A program made the translations under genes and the position numbers. This document shows, one piece after another, positions 1 to 5,586 of a stretch of 9,060 bases of DNA. Position 1 is the stretch's first letter. Each line of letters begins with the position of its first letter. Source of the stretch: CAZIWJ01 sp964542855 (GTDB taxonomy: Bacteria > Bacteroidota > Bacteroidia > Cytophagales > Cyclobacteriaceae); the NCBI GenBank assembly GCA_964542855.1, contig CAZIWJ010000144.1:1-9060 (forward strand). The letters run 5' to 3'. The notes beneath the pieces were generated by a model. It ran no database searches, was not told the origin of the DNA, and was given only the letters and a program-made list of their open reading frames with translations.

Positions 1-83
1 AACACACAACAACAAAGCTTAAAAAACTCTGCCCTAAAATTTTAACTTGAAAGAATACGGGTCAATGAGATCTTTTTTGCAGT

Positions 84-120
84 AAAAAGAAAAACCCCCT
101 TTAAAAGGGGGGTTTCTTTT
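84..120. terminator. Rho-independent terminator hairpin, probably bidirectional
   Basis: A C5 run (95-99) and a G6 run (107-112) form a strong GC stem around an A/T loop. It is flanked by A-rich sequence on the left and TTTCTTTT on the right, so a U-tract follows the stem on either strand. It could end a plus-strand gene from beyond the left edge; weak reading frames close at TAA 43-45 and TGA 48-50, but too little is visible to name a gene. It also separates the left flank from everything downstream. Confidence 0.85.
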
Positions 121-121
121 C

Positions 122-339
122 TAAAACAGGTGTATGAATAAATTTGTGTTATGTACCTATATATACTACCCGAGTACAAAAGGTAACCACATGTTTAAGA
201 AAAATATGATATTTTTTTTACTGGCTCCTTTAAGCTATTTACCAGTGCCTGGAAGGCAGCTTTAACAATTGAGAGATCCCTTTGTATATTTTTTTTCTCC
301 TCAGTTTTAACTATTCTACAACATGGGTTTTAATGATTG
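122..339. other. AT-rich intergenic stretch with no recognisable gene
   Basis: No reading frame of useful length or recognisable RNA gene is seen. The only item of note is a 24-codon frame at 191-265 (plus strand) that begins MFKKNMIFFLLAPLSYL, a basic N-terminus followed by a hydrophobic core, and then stops. It resembles a bare signal peptide but lacks a clear ribosome site. A TAAATTTG at 139-146 resembles a Bacteroidota -7 box, but no TTG lies at the right distance upstream. Confidence 0.6.
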
Positions 340-359
340 TAATTTAAGCTGATGAGCTA

Positions 360-380
360 CATCCCACTGCTTTAGGGGTG
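360..380 (+). repeat. Putative left-end hairpin of the IS200/IS605 remnant
   Basis: CATCCC (360-365) pairs with GGGGTG (375-380) around a 9-nt loop ACTGCTTTA, with one G-U pair. The core CCCACTGCTTTAG matches the right-end hairpin if about four bases (CAGT) have been lost from the 3' arm. Subterminal imperfect hairpins on the same strand at both ends are what Y1 transposases recognise in this family. The assignment depends on the resemblance to the right end. Confidence 0.5.
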
Positions 381-456
381 AGACGGTCGTCGCGCGATAA
401 GGAGCGTTGGCATTTGAAGAGGTCTGTATAAAATTATATACTTATTGTCATGATAA

Positions 457-717
457 AGACGTACAAAAATAAAAAAGAATACTGGTCGTAGGTGTTATCC
501 CTGCGGCCATGTAGCTAAGGAAAACAGAAAAACGTAAAGTCAGTTTGCCGGTGTCAAGTGCAGCTACACCGCAAACGCAGATGTAAATGCTGCGCAAAAT
601 ATTCTGGTACGGGCTGTACCAGTGTCCGGTAACGTGGAGGGATTGGTCCCGGTGGGGCACCCGTGCGTTGGGCAAGAACCCCATTTGCTTTTGCAGTGGG
701 CGTGTCAACTGTATTAA
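457..717 (+). pseudogene. tnpB: tnpB fragment: C-terminal zinc finger and RuvC-III motif, with internal stop
   Basis: Reading in frame from 457, the translation contains NTGRRCYPCGHVAKENRKT, an in-frame TAA at 535-537, then VKCSYTANADVNAAQNILVR and a tail ending at TAA 715-717. This matches the end of RNA-guided TnpB nucleases: a CxxC zinc-finger half, the second CxxC, and the ADxNAAxNI block carrying the last RuvC aspartate (codon 580-582). Decay is plain. The stop at 535 probably replaces Gln. The first cysteine of the second pair is Gly (GGT, 550-552), and TGA TAA (451-456) lies just before the fragment. The N-terminal and central regions, with the other catalytic acids, are absent. No nuclease activity is expected. 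An open frame on the opposite strand here (448-837) is a shadow. Confidence 0.85.
679..708 (+). repeat. Right-end hairpin of the IS200/IS605 remnant with TCAA tail
   Basis: CCCATT (680-685) pairs with AGTGGG (695-700). After a single bulged T (686), GC (687-688) pairs with GC (693-694) around a TTTT loop. A bulged nucleotide in the stem is a known feature of IS200/IS605 ends. TCAA (705-708) just beyond it would be the right cleavage tetranucleotide. In intact TnpB elements this region is also the scaffold part of the reRNA (omega RNA), and the guide is taken from the bases just outside the end, here 709 onward. Confidence 0.65.
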
Positions 718-727
718 TTCATAGCTA

Positions 728-1195
728 ATGCAAAAAGTATTATTTGTGTGCCTTGGGAATATTTGCCGTTCACCCATGGCTGAGGGTATATTCAGAAAAC
801 TGGTTTCGGCCAGGGGGTTGGATGATGAAGTATTCATCGATTCAGCGGGGACAGCTGATTATCATTTAGGCTCCCCGCCCGATAGAAGAACTTTACAGGT
901 GCTTAATGAAAATGGAATAGTAAGTCAACACCGTGGACGTCAGCTTACTGCTGATGACTTTTTCGATTTTACGCACGTTATAACCATGGACGATCATAAT
1001 TATCGATTTACTTACCAGTTTAGTAAGCAGGTTAACGGTAATGCCAGGATAATTAAAATGGCCGATTTCCTTCCTGTTAATGAAGTGCCCGATCCTTACC
1101 ACGGAAATTCCAAAGATTTCGAAAACCTTTATCATCTTTTATATGATGGGTGCACTAATTTTTTAGATCAACTGATTGAAGGTAAAATAAACTGA
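728..1195 (+). CDS. Low-molecular-weight protein-tyrosine-phosphatase family phosphatase
   Basis: A cytosolic 155-residue phosphatase, the usual size for the family. The N-terminus carries the P-loop VCLGNICRSPMAE with nucleophile Cys8, the CX5R Arg14 and Ser15. The neighbouring Cys13 is the second cysteine that often protects these enzymes by forming a disulfide with the nucleophile. The general-acid loop is VPDPYHG with Asp122 and Tyr124. Besides phosphotyrosine, family members dephosphorylate protein-bound ribulosamine-5-phosphate; human LMW-PTP-A is the known case. One base separates its stop from the start of a fructosamine-kinase-family gene, which favours that repair role over signalling (inference). 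ATG 728 is chosen because the P-loop must lie within the first 10 or so residues. There is no Shine-Dalgarno sequence. The leader is formed by the right end of a dead IS element, 19 bp upstream, and no clear promoter was found. A role with capsule-export tyrosine kinases is less likely, as no such genes are adjacent. Confidence 0.93.
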   Translation: MQKVLFVCLGNICRSPMAEGIFRKLVSARGLDDEVFIDSAGTADYHLGSPPDRRTLQVLNENGIVSQHRGRQLTADDFFDFTHVITMDDHNYRFTYQFSKQVNGNARIIKMADFLPVNEVPDPYHGNSKDFENLYHLLYDGCTNFLDQLIEGKIN

Positions 1196-1196
1196 T

Positions 1197-2075
1197 ATGC
1201 TGGAAACCAACCAGAACCAATTTTTTGAACAGCTTCTTTTTCAATCGTTAGGGGAGCAGATTCGTCTTAACTCATTTTCATTTCAATCTGGGGGATGTAT
1301 AAACAATGCCGTGCAACTGAATACAAACAAAGGCAATTACCTGGTAAAGTATAATGATAATTACGATGAGAGTATGTTCGATCTGGAAGCTAAAGGGCTC
1401 AGGCTTCTACAAGAGGCAAAAGAGATCAGAGTTCCGGACGTTTACGGCTACGGACAAACCGATCAGAAAAATTACATACTAATGGAATACATCGATAGTC
1501 AGCGTCCCTCTCCCGACTATTGGGAAATGCTTGGCTACGGACTCGCGCGGCTTCACCAGCATTCAAAACGTCAGCACGGGCTCGAGGAAGATAATTTCAT
1601 CGGAAGGCTCCCCCAGAAAAATACATTTTACGATAATTGGATCAACTTTTTTATTGAAAATAGGCTTAACGTTCAACTGGGGTTAGCACTTTACAACGAA
1701 AGGATTGACCAGCAATTCGTTGATGAATTTAAAACGATCTACAAGCGGTTGCCTGATATATTACCCGACGAAGATCCTGCTTTGTTACACGGTGACCTGT
1801 GGAGTGGCAATGTGATGATTGATGACAAGGGGGAACCTTGTCTGATCGATCCGGCCGTTTACTATGGAAACAGGGAAATTGAAATCAGTTTTACTTTTCT
1901 CTTCGGTGGTTTTGACGACCGGTTCTACAGAGCTTACGAAAATATGCTTCCACTGAAAGAAGGATTTAGGGAAAGAGTAGAAATTTATAACTTATATCCC
2001 TTGCTGGTTCATTTGAATTTATTTGGAAACAGTTACCTCGGCGCCATTCGACGAATTATAAAAAAATTGCAATAA
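1197..2075 (+). CDS. Fructosamine/ribulosamine-3-kinase family protein
   Basis: A 292-residue kinase of the fructosamine-3-kinase family, protein-kinase-like fold, typical length. Members phosphorylate C3 of protein-bound ketosamines, after which the adduct decomposes and the lysine is freed. Most bacterial members prefer ribulosamines and erythrulosamines. Visible motifs: a P-loop-like SGGCINNA (31-38), ATP-binding Lys51 in YLVKYN, Glu64 as the probable helix-C partner, the catalytic HGDLWSGN (198-205, Asp200, Asn205), and DPA (218-220), which replaces the DFG of protein kinases. Cys34 sits where plant and human family members have a redox-switch cysteine. The gene begins one base after the phosphatase stop, so the two should be co-transcribed and translationally coupled. 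The phosphatase would remove a 5-phosphate before this kinase acts. No convincing terminator follows; the next gene has its own promoter. A general aminoglycoside-phosphotransferase-like kinase is the alternative, but the HGDLWSGN and DPA context favours this family. Confidence 0.9.
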   Translation: MLETNQNQFFEQLLFQSLGEQIRLNSFSFQSGGCINNAVQLNTNKGNYLVKYNDNYDESMFDLEAKGLRLLQEAKEIRVPDVYGYGQTDQKNYILMEYIDSQRPSPDYWEMLGYGLARLHQHSKRQHGLEEDNFIGRLPQKNTFYDNWINFFIENRLNVQLGLALYNERIDQQFVDEFKTIYKRLPDILPDEDPALLHGDLWSGNVMIDDKGEPCLIDPAVYYGNREIEISFTFLFGGFDDRFYRAYENMLPLKEGFRERVEIYNLYPLLVHLNLFGNSYLGAIRRIIKKLQ

Positions 2076-2101
2076 TACTTTAAAATCATTTTATTCTGAA
2101 T

Positions 2102-2131
2102 TTGATCGCAAACGATTGCATTATATATTTG
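2102..2131 (+). promoter_or_regulatory. Bacteroidota-type sigma-A promoter for fbp
   Basis: TTTG (2101-2104) provides the -33 TTG and TATATTTG (2124-2131) is a perfect TAnnTTTG -7 box. The spacer between TTG and TA is 19 bp, the optimum for this phylum. Initiation a few bases beyond 2131 would leave a leader of roughly 25-30 nt before ATG 2166. It is the clearest promoter in the window and separates fbp from the phosphatase-kinase pair. Confidence 0.78.
2108..2119. promoter_or_regulatory. Possible LacI-family operator inside the fbp promoter spacer
   Basis: GCAAACGATTGC is a near-perfect palindrome centred on CG (half-sites GCAAAC and GCAATC, 5 of 6 match). GCAAA-CG-ATTGC fits the general LacI/PurR operator pattern with its central CG. 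It lies wholly between the -33 and -7 boxes, where a bound regulator would block RNA polymerase. A cognate regulator is not in the window. A 12-bp site could be chance, but its placement is suggestive. Confidence 0.42.
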
Positions 2132-2165
2132 TGGGTGTTCTTTATTACTATTACTCAATTTAAAT

Positions 2166-3194
2166 ATGGCTAAAAGTAACCTTGGATTACCGGTAGGAAC
2201 TACGCTCGACAGGTTTATTAGAAAGAATCAGGAAGATTTTCCCTACGCTACTGGCGAGCTATCTCAACTGTTACGCGATATTGCACTGGCCAGTAAGATT
2301 CTTAATCGAGAAATAAATAAAGCAGGGCTTGCAAATATCGCTGGAGAAATAGGTGAACAGAATATCCAGGGGGAAAACCAACAAAAGCTTGACGTTATTG
2401 CTGATATTCGTTTTACCCGGGCCTTGAGAAATGGTGGAGAGGTGTGTGCCCTAATTTCTGAAGAAGACGAGGAAGTGGTAGAATTGGGTAATCCTTTTGG
2501 TAAATATGTCGTTGCAATTGATCCACTCGATGGCTCATCAAATATCGACGTTAATGTTTCTATAGGCACTATTTTTTCCATTTACAGGAGGAAATCCAGG
2601 CCTGGTAGTCCGGTAACCAATGAAGATGTGATGCAGCCCGGTACGCAGCAGGTAGGGGCAGGTTATATTCTCTACGGGTCATCTACCATGCTCGTGTTTT
2701 CTACCGGTAATGGAGTTAATGGTTTTACTTACGAACCTTCTCTGGGTGAATTTTTTCTGTCTCATCAGAATATTAAAACACCAGTTGACGGGCAAATATA
2801 TTCGGTCAACGAAGGTAATGTGCTTGATTTTAATGAACAGGTACAGCAGTACATAGCCAATTGTAAGGAAAAAAGATTTTCAAGCCGATACATTGGTTCA
2901 CTGGTTGGTGACTTTCACAGGAACTTGTTAAAAGGGGGCATTTATCTTTATCCATCTACCGATAAGCATCAGCAAGGAAAACTTCGCTTACTATACGAAT
3001 GTAACGCCCTGGCGTTTATTGCCGAACAAGCTGGGGGAATGGCTACTAGCGGCTACAAACGAATACTCGAAATCAAACCCGATGAACTACACCAGCGAGT
3101 GCCTTTTTTCATTGGGTCCAGAAACATGGTAACTGAGGTTTTAGAAATGATCAGCGTGGCTCACTTGCCTTTGTCGGAAGACAACCTTTCCTGA
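2166..3194 (+). CDS. fbp: Class I fructose-1,6-bisphosphatase
   Basis: Hydrolyses fructose 1,6-bisphosphate to fructose 6-phosphate in the cytosol, the committed step of gluconeogenesis; Mg2+ dependent. At 342 residues it has normal length. Metal and active-site motifs are all present: ISEEDEE (97-103; Glu99, Glu100), DPLDGSSN (119-126; Asp119, Asp122), substrate-binding RYIGSLVGDFHR (241-252), and KLRLLYECN (272-280; Lys272, Glu278). Residues equivalent to the mammalian AMP-inhibition site also look kept: TGEL (29-32), Lys113-Tyr114, and Arg141 near the Arg140 position, so inhibition by AMP is plausible. It has its own promoter and a putative operator, set 90 bp after the kinase gene. No terminator follows. 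Its last 34 bp overlap, tail to tail, the end of the methyltransferase gene on the other strand. Confidence 0.97.
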   Translation: MAKSNLGLPVGTTLDRFIRKNQEDFPYATGELSQLLRDIALASKILNREINKAGLANIAGEIGEQNIQGENQQKLDVIADIRFTRALRNGGEVCALISEEDEEVVELGNPFGKYVVAIDPLDGSSNIDVNVSIGTIFSIYRRKSRPGSPVTNEDVMQPGTQQVGAGYILYGSSTMLVFSTGNGVNGFTYEPSLGEFFLSHQNIKTPVDGQIYSVNEGNVLDFNEQVQQYIANCKEKRFSSRYIGSLVGDFHRNLLKGGIYLYPSTDKHQQGKLRLLYECNALAFIAEQAGGMATSGYKRILEIKPDELHQRVPFFIGSRNMVTEVLEMISVAHLPLSEDNLS

Positions 3195-3799
3195 AAAATA
3201 CTGCTGAATACAAATCCACCTAATGTTTCATAACACTGAATTTCATCGTATCCTCGATTTGAAAGTTCATTCCTGTAGTCATAAAGCTGGTTGTTTCGTA
3301 AATTACTTGTTATTGAAAAAAAAGCGTACATTAATTGCACAAGCCGCTTTTTTAAATGATAGTAATTTTGGCTTTTGTCAAGTGAAAAATCACTAACAAT
3401 CCACAAACAGCCAGATGCCATCCTACTTTCCACTTCCCCAATAAACTGTTCCAGTTCTCTTCTGCTAAAAATATCCATAACAAAGTTGGTAATAACCAGG
3501 TCAAACTTTTCGGTAGGTGGTACTTTATCAATTTTTCCTTTCCTGAAGGTTACGTACTTTATATTCAGGTTCTTTTTGGCCTGGAGTATCATTTTTTCCG
3601 AAGGCTCTAAATACAGTATAGATTTACATTGATGCTCAAAGCCCTTAAATACCCGACCTGTTCCCCCACCAATAATTAAAACCCGCCTTTCAGAACTTAA
3701 ATACTTTAATGATAACTGCTGTATTTTAATCAGGCTATTCCCAAAAATTAGTTTTACAATTGAATCGTAATATGGAGCAATAGCATTAAAGTCTGACAT
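3161..3799 (-). CDS. Class I SAM-dependent methyltransferase, substrate unknown
   Basis: A soluble Rossmann-fold methyltransferase of 212 residues counted from ATG 3799. Motif I is VLIIGGGTG (40-48), the glycine-rich SAM loop. YLEPSEKM (63-70) carries the acidic residue (Glu65) that would hold the SAM ribose. FDLVITNFVMDIF (99-111) and WIVSDF (133-138) look like motifs IV and V. An upstream in-frame TTG at 3817 would add six residues (MAYFCR), but the ATG is preferred because NAIAPYYD is a normal N-terminal start for such enzymes. The ATG overlaps the end of the upstream prenyltransferase gene by 14 bp, which implies co-transcription and translational coupling, and it is the last gene of the ATP synthase transcription unit. 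The 3' end overlaps fbp by 34 bp. The target cannot be told from sequence; a lipid or quinone-like product of the neighbouring prenyltransferase is one guess. Confidence 0.82.
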   Translation of the reverse strand: MSDFNAIAPYYDSIVKLIFGNSLIKIQQLSLKYLSSERRVLIIGGGTGRVFKGFEHQCKSILYLEPSEKMILQAKKNLNIKYVTFRKGKIDKVPPTEKFDLVITNFVMDIFSRRELEQFIGEVESRMASGCLWIVSDFSLDKSQNYYHLKKRLVQLMYAFFSITSNLRNNQLYDYRNELSNRGYDEIQCYETLGGFVFSSIFQERLSSDKGK

Positions 3800-4613
3800 C
3801 CTGCAAAAATAAGCCAATCAACGGTATAAAAAAGGTGGCATCAGCAACTACTCTTATCACTGGGTACTCGATACGATCGATATTGATCAATACAATCATC
3901 AGCGTAATGCCCATACTACAGAGAATAACCTGCACTTTTAGGTCACCCACAAGTATGTAATGATAGAAACCCCAAATTAGTAGTAGTACAATAGCAAGGT
4001 AACATACAAACAAAGTTATTTTCTGGCCAAAACGTGTAGTAAAAGATCTAAAACCATTCTTCTGATCGTATTCAATATCACGATAAGACAAAAGCAATAA
4101 ATTAACTAATGCGATTAGAAAAAACTCTACGATTAATATAATTACGCTCTCAGTAGGATTACCAAGGGTTAGCGGAATAAGCCATACACCAGCAGTATAC
4201 AGCGTGGCAATAAGAAATTCTTTAATTAACAGTAATTGCCCGTTAATACTAACAATTAAAGCAAAATAAAGGATAACCATTACACCCAGGAAAGTGCCTA
4301 CCAGTGTTACCTTCTCAGGTAAGTAGTTTAGCAGTATTACCAATGAAGCAGTTTGAAAGGAAAAAAGGACTAGAAAGTAGAAAAAATACCGTTGGTAATG
4401 ATAATGACGGTCTGACCTGTCCTGAATGGGAGAACGGTAGGCATCAATTAAATGATCGAGCGTGTAAACCCACCAAACTACAACAACCAGAGTAAATACA
4501 TCTGAATAGTTAACAGGTGCCTTAAGATAAAGGGCAAAATAATAGCAGCAAATGCCTGCACTTGCTGCTACATCTATACTAATACGATTTAAAGCATATA
4601 AAAACCGGAGCAT
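3786..4613 (-). CDS. UbiA-superfamily membrane prenyltransferase, product unknown
   Basis: A 275-residue, very hydrophobic protein with about eight or nine predicted membrane helices. Two aspartate motifs mark the UbiA superfamily. TLDHLIDAYR (51-60) gives D53xxxD57. YRDIEYD followed by G187, S190 and RFG (177-196) gives D179xxxD183 in the typical setting. Such enzymes bind Mg2+-diphosphate and attach isoprenoid chains to aromatic or other acceptors in quinone, heme and lipid synthesis. The usual Asn four residues before the first Asp is Val49 here, so this is a divergent member and may not be a standard MenA, UbiA or CtaB. It starts 12 bp after the atpG stop and overlaps the methyltransferase gene downstream, so it belongs to the ATP synthase transcription unit. 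CAGG about 5 nt before the ATG is a weak ribosome site. Confidence 0.78.
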   Translation of the reverse strand: MLRFLYALNRISIDVAASAGICCYYFALYLKAPVNYSDVFTLVVVVWWVYTLDHLIDAYRSPIQDRSDRHYHYQRYFFYFLVLFSFQTASLVILLNYLPEKVTLVGTFLGVMVILYFALIVSINGQLLLIKEFLIATLYTAGVWLIPLTLGNPTESVIILIVEFFLIALVNLLLLSYRDIEYDQKNGFRSFTTRFGQKITLFVCYLAIVLLLIWGFYHYILVGDLKVQVILCSMGITLMIVLINIDRIEYPVIRVVADATFFIPLIGLFLQDVRL

Positions 4614-4625
4614 TATGCACCTGAA

Positions 4626-5519
4626 TTACCCTGATAGGGCATCTGCGCCGCCAACAATTTCAAGGATCTCTTTTGTAATTGCTGCCTGACGGGTACGATT
4701 ATAGGTCAGTTTAAGCTCATTTAATAACTCTCCAGCATTATCGGTAGCCTGGTCCATGGCTGTCATTCGTGCACCCTGCTCTGAGGCAGCCGACTCCAGA
4801 AAAGCCCGGTAAAACTGAATTTTCAACGATCGGGGAATCAGCACTTCCAACATATATTCAACTGAGGGTTCAAAGATATAATCTACATTAGTATTCGTAC
4901 CTTCTCTACTATCATCAGTATCATCTATACTACCAATTGGTAAAAGGGTAGTTGCCGTTTGTATTTGAGTAACAGCATTTTTAAAAGCACTGTAAACCAG
5001 CACAACTTCGTCAAACTCACCGGACACAAACTGATCGAGTACGTAAGATGCGGCAGGTTCTACATGATCAAAGGAATGGTCAGCATACAGTTCGGCGTAA
5101 TCATCGATAACCTGATAGTTACGCTTCTTGAAAAAAGCAGAGCCTTTTGTTCCAATAGGAAGAACGTACAGGTTATTAGCAGCTTCAACGTCGGCATAGT
5201 TTTCAGCTACTACTTTCCTGGCCTTTTTGAAGACATTACTGTTAAAAGCTCCGCAAAGTCCGCGGTCAGAAGAAAATACAACTAATAATACTTTATTAAC
5301 CTCTCTTTTTTCAGCGTACTTACTGTTTACATCCTGGTCTAAGCTGGCAGATACATTGTTAATAATCTGGCCAAGTTTTTCTGAATATGGACGCAGCTTA
5401 TATATTCTTTCCTGTGATTTACGAAGTTTTGAAGCAGCAACCATCTTCATGGCTCTGGTAATTTGCTGCGTTGACTGTACAGAAGATATCCTGTTCTTTA
5501 CTTCTTTTAAATTAGACAT
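4626..5519 (-). CDS. atpG: ATP synthase F1 subunit gamma
   Basis: Central rotor shaft of F1, which couples c-ring rotation to catalysis in the alpha-beta hexamer. It has 297 residues, slightly above E. coli (287). The N-terminal coiled-coil helix contains AMKMVAASKLRK (23-34). SSDRGLCGAFN (83-93) is the conserved Rossmann-like core start. The C-terminal helix has MTAMDQATDNA (252-262) and NRTRQAAITKEI (274-285), the family signature. An acidic, Ser/Thr/Asn-rich stretch near residues 200-212 accounts for some of the extra length. The gene follows atpA after 67 bp. It is not followed by atpD, as it would be in E. coli. Confidence 0.97.
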   Translation of the reverse strand: MSNLKEVKNRISSVQSTQQITRAMKMVAASKLRKSQERIYKLRPYSEKLGQIINNVSASLDQDVNSKYAEKREVNKVLLVVFSSDRGLCGAFNSNVFKKARKVVAENYADVEAANNLYVLPIGTKGSAFFKKRNYQVIDDYAELYADHSFDHVEPAASYVLDQFVSGEFDEVVLVYSAFKNAVTQIQTATTLLPIGSIDDTDDSREGTNTNVDYIFEPSVEYMLEVLIPRSLKIQFYRAFLESAASEQGARMTAMDQATDNAGELLNELKLTYNRTRQAAITKEILEIVGGADALSG

Positions 5520-5553
5520 TTTGGCTTGGTGGTTCGCTCAGTGAAATGAATAA

Positions 5554-5576
5554 ACCAGGATAGTTTGTACCCTGGT
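5554..5576 (-). other. Small stem-loop between atpA and atpG
   Basis: ACCAGG (5554-5559) and CCTGGT (5571-5576) form a perfect 6-bp stem around an 11-nt loop in the atpA-atpG intergenic mRNA. There is no following U-run in the direction of transcription, so it is not a terminator. It may slow decay or processing, or be incidental. Confidence 0.35.
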
Positions 5577-5586
5577 CTATGTTAGG

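Larger units (their letters stand above)
360..708 (+). mobile_element. Degraded, internally deleted IS200/IS605-type (TnpB-only) element
   Basis: Three things line up as in an IS1341-like element. A subterminal hairpin lies at the left (360-380). A decayed tnpB C-terminus runs on the plus strand. At the right a bulged hairpin (680-700) is followed by GTGTCAA (702-708), the kind of tail typical of right ends in this family. The two hairpins share a sequence (CCCA.TGCTTT...GGG), which supports them as ends of one element. At about 350 bp, against roughly 1.2-1.4 kb for an intact relative, most of tnpB is missing. An AAGGAG at 399-404 followed by TTG AAG AGG TCT and, after a 1-base shift, codons for YKIIYLLS (427-450) may be the tnpB N-terminus, joined directly to the C-terminus by an internal deletion. 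The exact left boundary is not determined. It cannot move by itself. Confidence 0.75.

Noticed and set aside
1..50. 3' end of a plus-strand gene entering from the left
   Set aside because: Short frames closing at 43-45 and 48-50 sit well before the terminator, but about 15 codons without a motif cannot support a call.
242..262. CCTGGAAGGCAGC resembling the SRP RNA tip
   Set aside because: The conserved GGAAGGAAGCAG loop is not matched and no long hairpin arms surround it.
349..380. CTGATGAG resembling the core of a hammerhead ribozyme
   Set aside because: No following GAAA core element or the required flanking stems; a chance match.
464..471. TATTTTTG on the minus strand as a -7 promoter box
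   Set aside because: No TTG lies 17-23 bp upstream on that strand, and it falls inside the decayed IS element with no gene to drive.
448..837. 129-codon open frame on the minus strand
   Set aside because: It runs antisense to the tnpB remnant and to the phosphatase P-loop. Its composition is implausible and it matches no family; it is a shadow.
3799..3817. TTG start for the methyltransferase at 3817
   Set aside because: The downstream ATG at 3799 gives a more typical N-terminus and a common short overlap with the upstream gene; the extra residues MAYFCR look untranslated.
4304..4495. 63-codon plus-strand open frame
   Set aside because: It lies wholly inside the prenyltransferase gene on the opposite strand and has no recognisable content; the same applies to other opposite-strand and alternative-frame openings within the atp, fbp and methyltransferase genes.
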